Positions 1 through 7,335 of a DNA stretch of 64,000 nt are shown here, one piece after another. Positions within the stretch are counted from its first letter, which is position 1, and the number at the start of each line of letters is the position of its first letter. The translations under genes were made by a program, and so were the position numbers. The stretch is from Acidobacteriota bacterium (GTDB lineage: Bacteria; Acidobacteriota; Terriglobia; Bryobacterales; Bryobacteraceae), in assembly GCA_029776225.1 (NCBI GenBank), contig JAKOTR010000029.1:185816-249815 (forward strand). Reading direction: 5' to 3'. The notes beneath the pieces are model-generated. The model worked only from the letters and a program-made list of their open reading frames with translations, searched no databases and was not told the DNA's origin.

Positions 1-740
1 GGGTCTTTTGGCGTGAGGAAGAGGTCTTCGGTCCGCGTGTGCTCGATCAGCTCGCCCATCAGCATGAATGCGCACTCGTGGCTGACGCGGCGCGCCTGCG
101 CCATGTTGTGGGTGACGATCACCACGGTGTAGCGCCCGGCCAGCGTCAGCATCAGCTCCTCGACGGCGAGCGTCGCCTCACTGTCCAGGGCGGAGCACGG
201 CTCGTCCATCAGAATGATTTCCGGCTTGAGCGGCAGCAGCCGCGCGATGCAGAGTTTCTGCTGTTGATCGAGTTGCAGCGTGGTGGCGCGGACGTGCAGG
301 CGGTCTTTCAGCTCGTCCCAGAGAAACACGTCGCGGAGCGCCTTTTCCACGATGTCGTCGAGCACGGATTTTCGCCACTTGAACAGCGGGCTGTGGATGC
401 GCAGGCCGAAAACAATGTTCTCATACACGGAGATCGGCAGCGGGTTAGGCCGCTGGAACACCATTCCCACGGTCTTGCGCAGCTCGATCAGGGAAACGTC
501 GGGCGCGTAGATATTCTGCCCCAGGATCTTGATTTCGCCGGACGTTCTTACATACCCGTAGCGCTCGTTGATGCGGTTGAAGCAGCGCAGCAGCGTGGTC
601 TTCCCGCAGCCCGAGGGGCCGATCAGCGCGGTGATCTCGCCGCGCCGCACGCGAAAGTTCACGTTCCTCAGGGCCTGGAAATCCCCGTACCAGAGATTGA
701 GATTCTTTGTCTCGATGCTGTGTACGGCGCCCGCGCTCAT
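1..740 (-). CDS. pstB: Phosphate ABC transporter ATPase, PstB type, with degenerate signature motif (3' end outside window)
   Basis: This is the nucleotide-binding subunit expected to power phosphate uptake through PstCA at the inner membrane. About 246 residues are visible, and the frame runs open off the left edge. Walker A GPSGCGKTT is at residues 41-49, the Q-loop glutamine at 96, Walker B IILMDE near 175-180, the D-loop SALD at 183-186 and the switch histidine at 211, so all cis elements are intact. The ABC signature, LSGGQ in PstB, reads LQLDQ at 155-159 with no change in length, which is very unusual. The start ATG overlaps the stop of the upstream ATPase in an ATGA arrangement, implying coupled translation. 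PstB is seen from overall similarity; pairing with the neighbouring ATPase is inferred. Confidence 0.93.
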   Translation of the reverse strand, partial: MSAGAVHSIETKNLNLWYGDFQALRNVNFRVRRGEITALIGPSGCGKTTLLRCFNRINERYGYVRTSGEIKILGQNIYAPDVSLIELRKTVGMVFQRPNPLPISVYENIVFGLRIHSPLFKWRKSVLDDIVEKALRDVFLWDELKDRLHVRATTLQLDQQQKLCIARLLPLKPEIILMDEPCSALDSEATLAVEELMLTLAGRYTVVIVTHNMAQARRVSHECAFMLMGELIEHTRTEDLFLTPKD

Positions 741-1483
741 CCAAAGACCCCGTTCACATACTCGTAGGTCTTGCGGCTGCGGGGGGAGTCGGAGAAGATC
801 ACCTCGGTGCTGCCAATTTCCTCAAGCTGCCCGTTGAAAAGGAACGCGATGCGGTCCGCAAGCCGGCGCGCCTGTTGCACCAGGTTTGTGACCAAAATGA
901 TCGTCATACGCGACCGCAGTTCCTTCAACACGTCTTCAATGCGCATTGTGGTGACCGGGTCGATGGCGATGGAGAACTCGTCGAGGCAGAGGATTTCGGG
1001 ATCGTGCGAGAGCGCCCGCGCGATGGTGAGCCGCTGCTGCTGCCCGCCCGAAAGCTTGGTGCCAAGCGTATCCAGGCGGTCCTTCACTTCGTCCCAGAGC
1101 GCCGCCTGGCGGAGGCAGCTCTCGACGCGCTTTTCGAGCTGGCGGCGGTCCCGGATGCCGGCCATGCGCGGGGCGAACGCAACATTGTCGAAGATCGTCA
1201 TCGGCAGCCCGACCGGCAGCGGCGCCACCATGCCTATCTTCCGCCGCAGCGCGTAAACGTCCTTGATCTGCCGGATGTCTTCGCCGTCCACCTTCACCGT
1301 GCCGCTGACAACCGCGCCCGGAACGCTGTCGATCGTGCGGTTGATCACCTTGAGCAAAGTGGTCTTGCCGGATTGCGAAGGCCCGATGATGCCGAGCACC
1401 TCGTTGCGGTACACGTCCAGGGTGACGCCGCGAAGGACCTCACGCCGCCCGTAACGGACGTGCAGATCTTTGATTTCGATCAT
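737..1483 (-). CDS. Second PstB-like ATPase with degenerate nucleotide site
   Basis: This 248-residue ATPase belongs to the PstB family and lies between pstA and the other pstB. The signature LSGGQQQR at 144-151 is perfect, but the cis nucleotide site is eroded. Walker A is GPSQSGKTT (34-42, a glycine replaced by glutamine). The Q-loop glutamine position holds proline 88. Walker B is followed by Phe170 instead of Pro. The D-loop reads IAID, and the switch histidine is Asn200. These losses mirror the intact elements of its partner at 1-740, suggesting an obligate heterodimer. The start is ambiguous: an in-frame ATG at 1501 overlaps the pstA stop, but the ATG at 1483 gives the usual PstB N-terminus. 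Confidence 0.88.
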   Translation of the reverse strand: MIEIKDLHVRYGRREVLRGVTLDVYRNEVLGIIGPSQSGKTTLLKVINRTIDSVPGAVVSGTVKVDGEDIRQIKDVYALRRKIGMVAPLPVGLPMTIFDNVAFAPRMAGIRDRRQLEKRVESCLRQAALWDEVKDRLDTLGTKLSGGQQQRLTIARALSHDPEILCLDEFSIAIDPVTTMRIEDVLKELRSRMTIILVTNLVQQARRLADRIAFLFNGQLEEIGSTEVIFSDSPRSRKTYEYVNGVFG

Positions 1484-1494
1484 TACATCCGTCT

Positions 1495-2379
1495 TCACCA
1501 TTTCTTTCGGGCGCGAAGGCGTGTGCGTACGATGATCGAGAGGGCGTTCACCATCAGGACGGTGCCGAGCAGCACGATCGCCGTGCCAAAGGGCAGCGCG
1601 TGCGGCACGCCCGGCACTTGCGTGGAGATGGTGAACAGGTGCATGGAAAGCGCCATGCACTGGTCGAAGGGTCCGTAGGCGAACAGATCCCCTTCCTGAA
1701 TCGCCTTGTAGAACACGGCTCCGGTAAACATGATGGGCGCGGTCTCGCCGGCCGCGTGCGCCACCTCCAAAATCAAACCGGTGAGAATGCCGTTGATCGA
1801 GTTCGGCAGCACGACGTGGCGGATGGTCTGCCACCGCGTGGCGCCCACGTTCCAGCAGGCCTCGCGGAAGGCCATCGGCACGGCCGCAAGCGCCTGCTTG
1901 GTGCTGGCGATGATGACCGGAAGCGTCATGATCGCCAGGGTCAGCGAAGCCGCCAGGATCGACTTTCCCAGCCCGGCGAACAGCACGAAGGCGCCCAGAC
2001 CGAACAGCGCGTGCACGATGCTCGGCACGCCGGCCAGGTTCACCACGGCCAGGTTCACCATCCGCGTGAACCAGTTATCCTTCGCATATTCGTTCAGGAA
2101 CACCGCCGCCAGCACACCGATGGGAGTGGAAATCGCCAGCGACAGCAGCACCAGGTAGCAGGTCCCTAGCAACGGCGACCAGATCCCCCCGGACCGCATT
2201 CCATCCTTTGGATTCGTGAAGATGAAATCCAACGAAAGAATCGGCAGCGCCTGGTAAAAGATGTAGCCGACGATCAGCACCAGCGGCGCGACCAGCAACA
2301 GCGTCATGAAACCGAAGACCGCCTTAGCGACGGTTTCGCTTCGATGCTTTCTGCGCGTTAATGGAGTGGTCTGGAACAC
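1495..2379 (-). CDS. pstA: Phosphate ABC transporter permease PstA
   Basis: This is one of the two membrane permeases forming the phosphate channel with PstC. The 294 residues show a cytoplasmic basic N-terminus, about six hydrophobic segments and the coupling-helix EAA-type loop (EACWNVGATRWQTIRHVVLP) that docks on the ATPase. The start codon is GTG. It sits 25 bases after pstC and directly before the second ATPase gene. Length and motif order match ordinary PstA, so nothing in this subunit reveals why two different ATPases are present. Confidence 0.93.
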   Translation of the reverse strand: MFQTTPLTRRKHRSETVAKAVFGFMTLLLVAPLVLIVGYIFYQALPILSLDFIFTNPKDGMRSGGIWSPLLGTCYLVLLSLAISTPIGVLAAVFLNEYAKDNWFTRMVNLAVVNLAGVPSIVHALFGLGAFVLFAGLGKSILAASLTLAIMTLPVIIASTKQALAAVPMAFREACWNVGATRWQTIRHVVLPNSINGILTGLILEVAHAAGETAPIMFTGAVFYKAIQEGDLFAYGPFDQCMALSMHLFTISTQVPGVPHALPFGTAIVLLGTVLMVNALSIIVRTRLRARKKW

Positions 2380-2404
2380 GAGCTAACGTCTGCCGGCGCC
2401 TGCC

Positions 2405-3301
2405 TCATCTGCCTCGAATACCGCGCACGACGAGGTCGGCGGTCAGGTTAATTACGAATGTAATCGAGAACAACAGGATACCAATGATGAAGAGCACCTG
2501 GTAATGCTCGGAGTGCACAGGCGCCTCTCCCAACTCCGCGGCGATGGTCGCCGTCAGCGTCCTCACCGAATCCATCACACTGTGTGGAATATTGATCGAG
2601 TGCCCGGTGGCCATGAGAACGGCCATCGTTTCGCCGACCGCCCGGCCCACGCCGAGCAGTCCCGCCGCCAGCAGCCCGTTTTTCGCCGCCGGCAACAGCA
2701 CGCGATAGATCAACTGCCACTTCGTTGCGCCGAGCGCCAGCGCCGCCTCGCGGTAAGTGTCGGGCACCGCCTTCAACGCGTCCTCGCTGATCGAGACGAT
2801 GATCGGCGAACTCATCAGGGCGACTATGATGCCGCCGTTCAGAACGTTCAGCCCGATCGGAGCGTCGAACAGCCGCATGATGATCGGGTTCATCACCGTC
2901 AGCCCTATGAAGCCCCAGACCACCGACGGGATGGCCGCCAGCAGCTCGATGATAATTTTCAGAATCTCTCTCAGGCGGCCTCCGCAAAACTCGGAGATGA
3001 AAATCGCCGCCCCGATGCCGAACGGAACCGCGATCGACATCGCCAGCAGGCTGACGCTTGCCGTGCCGGCGATCAGCGCCAGCGCGCCGTATCGCACATT
3101 GGTCTTCGATGTGGGATACCACTCGATACTGCCGAAAAATTCGCGGGGATCGAAGCCGCCGAACAGAAATCCGGCGCCCTCGCGGAACACGAAAAAGAAA
3201 ATGCTGAGGATGAAAAGAATGGCGCTGACGCCGCACAGCCGGATGAGCACCTCCATCGCGGCTTCGGCGATCACTTCCCACCGTCTACGCTGCTTATGCA
3301 T
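2405..3301 (-). CDS. pstC: Phosphate ABC transporter permease PstC
   Basis: This is the partner permease of PstA, 298 residues long. It has a positively charged N-terminus (MHKQRRRWE), a first membrane helix at about 18-40, further helices after residue 70, and the permease loop YREAALALGATKWQLIYRVL that contacts an ATPase. The start is ATG at 3301. It lies 27 bases downstream of pstS and 25 upstream of pstA, so the genes are surely co-transcribed. The extracytoplasmic stretch between helices 1 and 2 is typical of PstC. Confidence 0.93.
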   Translation of the reverse strand: MHKQRRRWEVIAEAAMEVLIRLCGVSAILFILSIFFFVFREGAGFLFGGFDPREFFGSIEWYPTSKTNVRYGALALIAGTASVSLLAMSIAVPFGIGAAIFISEFCGGRLREILKIIIELLAAIPSVVWGFIGLTVMNPIIMRLFDAPIGLNVLNGGIIVALMSSPIIVSISEDALKAVPDTYREAALALGATKWQLIYRVLLPAAKNGLLAAGLLGVGRAVGETMAVLMATGHSINIPHSVMDSVRTLTATIAAELGEAPVHSEHYQVLFIIGILLFSITFVINLTADLVVRGIRGR

Positions 3302-3328
3302 CTGGATGCCGGTCTCCGCTCCGCGCGC

Positions 3329-4207
3329 TCAGGACTGAGACACCGGTCGCACGGGCACGTATCCGGTTTGCTCGACGATCTTCTGGCCCGCGTCGGAAAG
3401 AACCCAGTCCAGATACTTCTTCGTCTCGCCGGACGGTTCGCCGAGCACGTACAGTAGCAGCGGACGTGCAATGGGGTAATTCTGGTTGAGGGTGTTTTCC
3501 ACGGTTGGGGGGTACGCCGTCTCCCCCGCCTTCTTAGCCACTCGCAGCGCCTTGACGCCCGGCGTGACGTATCCCATGCCGCTATAACCGATAGCGCCCG
3601 GCGTTTTGGATATCAGTTCGACACAGTCCTTCGAGCCGTGCATGTCGCGGGACCCAAGCTTGAAGTCCCGTCCTCCAAGGACGGCGTCGCGAAAGTAAAC
3701 ATACGTCCCCGAATTCGATTGCCGGCTTATGCGCACGATCTCGTCCCGCGCGCCGGGGATTCTTACGCCGAGCTGCGACCACCTTTCAATCTTTCCGCCT
3801 TCGCCGAATATTTCGGCCAGCTGCTCCAGCGTGATTTCCTCCAGCGGGTTGTCCTTGTGAACGAAGACGGCGAGCGCGTCGTAGCCTGCCAGAAACTCGC
3901 GCGGCTCCTTCCGGGTGGTTTTCTTCGCCCGCTCGATTTCCTCCGGTTCAATCACGCGGCTGCAATTGGCGATATCGACCGTTCCGGCGATGAGCGCCGC
4001 GATGCCGGTTCCGGACCCGCCTCCCGACACCTCCACCGAAACCAATGGAGCGACGCGGGTGTATTCCTCGGCCCAGGCCTGCGCGAGGTTGACCATCGTG
4101 TCCGAACCGGTGTTCTGAATGATCGTTTTTTGAACCTCCTTACGCCGGGAACAGCCCGTTATGAACAGAGATAGGATGGCAACACCAGTAAGAGCGGATT
4201 TCAGCAT
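3329..4207 (-). CDS. pstS: Phosphate-binding lipoprotein PstS
   Basis: This is the solute-binding protein that captures phosphate outside the inner membrane and hands it to PstCA. The ATG at 4207 was chosen because it begins a lipoprotein signal (MLKSALTGVAILSLFITGC) with lipobox cysteine at residue 19; the frame stays open further upstream but that part is not signal-like. The 292-residue product has the PBP-like phosphate motifs GSDTM near the N-terminus, SGGGSGTGIAAL, and SRQSNSGTYVYF in the second lobe. It is second in the operon, 32 bases after the phoU-fusion gene. Confidence 0.94.
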   Translation of the reverse strand: MLKSALTGVAILSLFITGCSRRKEVQKTIIQNTGSDTMVNLAQAWAEEYTRVAPLVSVEVSGGGSGTGIAALIAGTVDIANCSRVIEPEEIERAKKTTRKEPREFLAGYDALAVFVHKDNPLEEITLEQLAEIFGEGGKIERWSQLGVRIPGARDEIVRISRQSNSGTYVYFRDAVLGGRDFKLGSRDMHGSKDCVELISKTPGAIGYSGMGYVTPGVKALRVAKKAGETAYPPTVENTLNQNYPIARPLLLYVLGEPSGETKKYLDWVLSDAGQKIVEQTGYVPVRPVSQS

Positions 4208-4239
4208 AAATTCAGGATCAGGTTCGACATCGAGACTCC

Positions 4240-5385
4240 CTAGCCGAACGGCGCCTGCCCGTCTCCGAGGATGGCATGCACCAGGTCGCGGACATGCTGA
4301 GTGAGCCACTGAAATGCCCGCTCATATTCGGCGCGGATCTCCTCGGGAGACCCCTGCGCCTTGGACGGATCGGGCACCGCCCACTGCAAGCCCAGGACCT
4401 TGGTCGGCCGCTGCGGAAAGGCCTTTTCCGCGTCCTTCGAGAGCGCCACCATAATGTGGAAGCTCTCCGAGCGGAGCACCTCGCCGACCGAGCGGGAAGG
4501 CTGGTTGGAAATGTCGTATCCCTTCTCCGCAAGAAACCAGACGGTCCGGGGATCGACAGCGCCCCCGACCAGGCCCGCGCTGCTGAAGGAGAATCGCTCT
4601 GCTTTCAGGGCTTTGGCAGCCACCTCGGCCATCCGGCTCAGGCAATCGTTGTTGTCGTCGACGAACAGCACATGAAAGCCTTCCCGGGGCAGGTGCCTGC
4701 GGTACTCGCCCGTTGCGAAGTAAAGCGCCTCCTCGCAGATGTTTGTGGCCTGGTCCGAAACGCGCTCGAAGCGCCGCGCCACCGTCAACAGCGGCGACAG
4801 CGCCTCAAGCGGCAAGCGGCCTTCCTCCCGCCACTCCACCAGCTTGTCGCTCAGGTCGTCACGAACCTGGTTGACCCGCGGCTCGACGCTCATCGTGGCG
4901 CGAGCCAGTTCCGGGTTCTTATCGACAAAGGCGTGAACGGCGTTGTGCAGCATCGGGATCGCCAGGTTCGCGATCTCGTGAAAACTGTCTTTGGGAATCT
5001 CGTAAGGGAGGTGGCTCATCAACAGGATCTGCCGGGCAATGCTTTCGGCGTAATCGCCGACGCGTTCGAGCTGCCCGGCCACCTTGCTGGCCGAGTACAC
5101 GAACCGCAAATTGCCGGCCGCCGGCTGGTGCCGGATGATGAACTCCACGCACAGCCGGTCCAGTTCTGTCTCGAGCGCATCCACGTCCTGGTCCCGAAGG
5201 ATCACCGAGTAGGCGAGCTGGCGATCCCGCGTCAGAAAGGCCTTGAAGGCACGCGTGAGCGCCCGCTCGTCCAGCGCGGCCATCGTCAGCAGCTTCGAAC
5301 GGATGACGTCAATGTCGCGCTGCAAGAACGCTTCGAGATGCGGTGTGGACGGAGATTCCAAATCCTTAGTCCCTTTATCGACCAC
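4240..5385 (-). CDS. phoU: PhoU domain fused to an inactive-looking low-molecular-weight phosphatase/arsenate reductase domain
   Basis: PhoU proteins restrain Pst uptake and Pho signalling. Residues 15-230 form the two three-helix PhoU repeats, each with its metal-binding ExxxD motif (ERVGD at 107-111, ERVSD at 207-211). Residues 238-375 resemble LMW phosphatase/ArsC: the phosphate loop that should read CTGNTCRS reads DDNNDCLS (243-250), so the catalytic Cys is Asp243 and the catalytic Arg is Leu249. The general-acid motif PDP is kept near 338-340. The domain is therefore probably a binding or regulatory module, not an enzyme; this is inference. The start codon is GTG at 5385. The gene heads the pst operon, whereas phoU usually ends it. 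Confidence 0.88.
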   Translation of the reverse strand: MVDKGTKDLESPSTPHLEAFLQRDIDVIRSKLLTMAALDERALTRAFKAFLTRDRQLAYSVILRDQDVDALETELDRLCVEFIIRHQPAAGNLRFVYSASKVAGQLERVGDYAESIARQILLMSHLPYEIPKDSFHEIANLAIPMLHNAVHAFVDKNPELARATMSVEPRVNQVRDDLSDKLVEWREEGRLPLEALSPLLTVARRFERVSDQATNICEEALYFATGEYRRHLPREGFHVLFVDDNNDCLSRMAEVAAKALKAERFSFSSAGLVGGAVDPRTVWFLAEKGYDISNQPSRSVGEVLRSESFHIMVALSKDAEKAFPQRPTKVLGLQWAVPDPSKAQGSPEEIRAEYERAFQWLTQHVRDLVHAILGDGQAPFG

Positions 5386-5405
5386 GTAAGGCGGTCTGAT
5401 GAAGC

Positions 5406-5411
5406 ATTATA
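5406..5411 (-). promoter_or_regulatory. -10 box of the phoU-pst operon
   Basis: On the minus strand the sequence TATAAT lies 20 bases before the GTG start of the PhoU fusion gene. No convincing -35 hexamer or Pho box is visible upstream. It is the only good promoter candidate for the whole six-gene unit. Confidence 0.5.
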
Positions 5412-5509
5412 CGGTATTTTGGGGGCTTTTCGGCCCGGCGGTCTGAAAACAAAGAAGAAATTCCGTGGTTCCGAAGAAAACTTCCGGTTTCGCGATCCGC
5501 GCGTGGTGG

Positions 5510-5515
5510 TACACT
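5510..5515 (+). promoter_or_regulatory. -10 box of the metal efflux operon
   Basis: TACACT lies 17 bases before the ATG of the small Cys-rich gene, with an AGGA ribosome-binding site between them. It diverges from the pst promoter about 100 bases away. Confidence 0.45.
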
Positions 5516-5532
5516 GACAACTCAGGAACAGC

Positions 5533-5934
5533 ATGCGCTGGGCGCAGGACTGCAGGCTCGAAAAATCCCTGCTGCTCGTCTGCCTGCTCCTGCTTGCGCA
5601 GTGGACCGGTTTCTATATGGTGCTGTGCGTCTCCGGGCCGGACCACGTCCAAACCGAAGTCTTCGACGCGCGCTGCACCTCCTCACCGCCGTCTGACGCC
5701 GAGGGGATCGTTGGCGCCGGCGGGAGATGTACCGGCTGCACGGACATGCCGGTGCAAACCGCCTACGGCTGGGATGCTTCCCGCCGGGAAACCGGCGACA
5801 ACGTCCTCACCGCGCTGCCTGCCGAATCGCCGGGCGGCCTGGTTCGCCCAGCGGTATCTGAAACTGCTTTCGATGCGGTCCGCTCCCCTCTGGCATCCAG
5901 TCGGCTCGCCACCGCCGTCCCTCTCCGCTGCTAA
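5533..5934 (+). CDS. Small Cys-containing exported or membrane-anchored protein heading a metal-efflux operon
   Basis: No family name is certain. The 133-residue product has an N-terminal hydrophobic helix (about 11-32), then a region with a GPDHVQTEVFDARC element and a CTGCTDMPV element, giving clustered Cys and His that could bind metal. Similar short genes with a Cys/His-rich stretch and a C-x2-C-TD-[IM]-P motif commonly precede CzcCBA operons; that is recalled knowledge, not searched. The start ATG is preceded by AGGA, and czcC follows 84 bases downstream on the same strand. The C-terminal third is low in recognisable pattern. Confidence 0.68.
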   Translation: MRWAQDCRLEKSLLLVCLLLLAQWTGFYMVLCVSGPDHVQTEVFDARCTSSPPSDAEGIVGAGGRCTGCTDMPVQTAYGWDASRRETGDNVLTALPAESPGGLVRPAVSETAFDAVRSPLASSRLATAVPLRC

Positions 5935-6018
5935 TCCTTTTCCCTGTCTCGCGATTGGAGGCGCCACTCGTGCCGGCGCCGTTTGAGGTTTAGGTAAAGC
6001 CCGACAAAGGGAGGGATT

Positions 6019-7326
6019 ATGCAAGGTTATTCGCCCGCGATCAGGGCGGCGTGCTGCGCGGCGCTATTTGCACTGGCAGCCTTTCCGCAAAGTCCGGCCG
6101 CCGTCGCCAGCGCGGATTCCCTGGAACAACTTGTAGAACTGGCTCTCCAACGCAATCCGAATTTGCTAGCCGCCCGGCAGCGTCTGGCCGAGGCGCAAGG
6201 ATTGCTGCGGCAGGCGGGAATACGGCCCAACCCCGCGCTTAACGTTGCCTTTGCAAGCGGCGCCCCTCTGGGTAGTCACGGCGAACGGCTGTTCGAGGTC
6301 GGATATTCGCACACCTTCGAACTCGGCGGCAAGCGCACGCGGCGCGTCGAGGTAGCGAATATCCAGGCTGCCGCGGCGCGGTTGGAAATCGCAAACCTCG
6401 AACGGCAGCTCCGGGCGGACGTGAAGTCGCGCTACATCGAGGCGCTTGCGGCAATGAGGAACCTCGGAAATGCCCAGCGGCTTCTGGAATTGAACCGCAA
6501 GAGTTATGAACTCGCCACCGCCCGCGCGCGCGAAGGAGAAGGCGCGCCCCTCGAGCAGGGACTGCTCCAGGTTGAGGTCAACCGCATCGATTCCGACAGG
6601 CTGTTGTTTGAAAGCCAGGTCGAGCGCGCTGTCATGGAACTCAAGCTGCTGGCCGGGATGGACCAGGAGGGCACGCTGAAAATTTCGGAACCCCTGAGAC
6701 CGCCGGCAGTCTCCGTCAGTCTGGAACGCGTGCTGGAGCAGGCGCTTGCGCAGCGGCCGGACATTCAGGCCGCCCGGCTCCAAGAGCGGCTGGCAGACGC
6801 CGAGCTCAGCCTGGCGCGGGCAGAGGCATCGCCCGATCTGGTTGCCACGGGACGGTACGCCCAAGTGCAGGGGCAATTCGACCAGTTCGGGTTCGTACAG
6901 CCGGGAGGGCCGCTGGCGCCGCTGACCGACACCGACAACATGCTTTCGGCGGGAATCACAATTTCCCTGCCGGTCCGGAACCGGAATCAGGGCAACATCG
7001 AGGCTGCTATCGCCCGCAGCCGCGCGGCGCGCCTCCGGCGGGAAGCTCTGGAGCGGTCGGTCCGCCAGGAGGTGCTGGCGGCGGTGAACCGCTACGAGGC
7101 CGCCCGGCGGGCGCTCGACATTTTCGAGCAGGGCGTCGTCCGGCAGTCGCAGGAGAATCTGCGTATCGTCCGCAGCGCGTACGAGCTTGGAGAATTGCGC
7201 CTGTTCGACGTCATCGACGAGCAGCGGAAATTGCTCGAAACGCAGCGGGCGTATACCGACCTGCTGCGGGACGCAAACATCGCGGTTGCTGAGTTGGAGC
7301 GCGCCGTGGGCGCGCCGCTTGAGTGA
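6019..7326 (+). CDS. czcC: Outer-membrane efflux protein, CzcC/TolC family
   Basis: This is the outer-membrane channel of a tripartite heavy-metal exporter. The 435-residue protein has a signal peptide (hydrophobic segment to about residue 30) and two repeats of the long coiled-coil outer-membrane-efflux domain, the second starting near residue 240. The repeats carry typical features such as LVELALQRNPNLLAARQ in the first and LEQALAQRPDIQAARLQ in the second. A strong GGGAGGGA ribosome-binding site precedes the ATG. The stop is separated by 9 bases from czcB. Confidence 0.92.
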   Translation: MQGYSPAIRAACCAALFALAAFPQSPAAVASADSLEQLVELALQRNPNLLAARQRLAEAQGLLRQAGIRPNPALNVAFASGAPLGSHGERLFEVGYSHTFELGGKRTRRVEVANIQAAAARLEIANLERQLRADVKSRYIEALAAMRNLGNAQRLLELNRKSYELATARAREGEGAPLEQGLLQVEVNRIDSDRLLFESQVERAVMELKLLAGMDQEGTLKISEPLRPPAVSVSLERVLEQALAQRPDIQAARLQERLADAELSLARAEASPDLVATGRYAQVQGQFDQFGFVQPGGPLAPLTDTDNMLSAGITISLPVRNRNQGNIEAAIARSRAARLRREALERSVRQEVLAAVNRYEAARRALDIFEQGVVRQSQENLRIVRSAYELGELRLFDVIDEQRKLLETQRAYTDLLRDANIAVAELERAVGAPLE

Positions 7327-7335
7327 GGTGCCGGC

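Noticed and set aside
4240..4560. Reading the C-terminal part of the PhoU fusion as an active arsenate reductase
   Set aside because: The catalytic Cys and Arg are replaced by Asp and Leu, and no separate start or ars genes are present.
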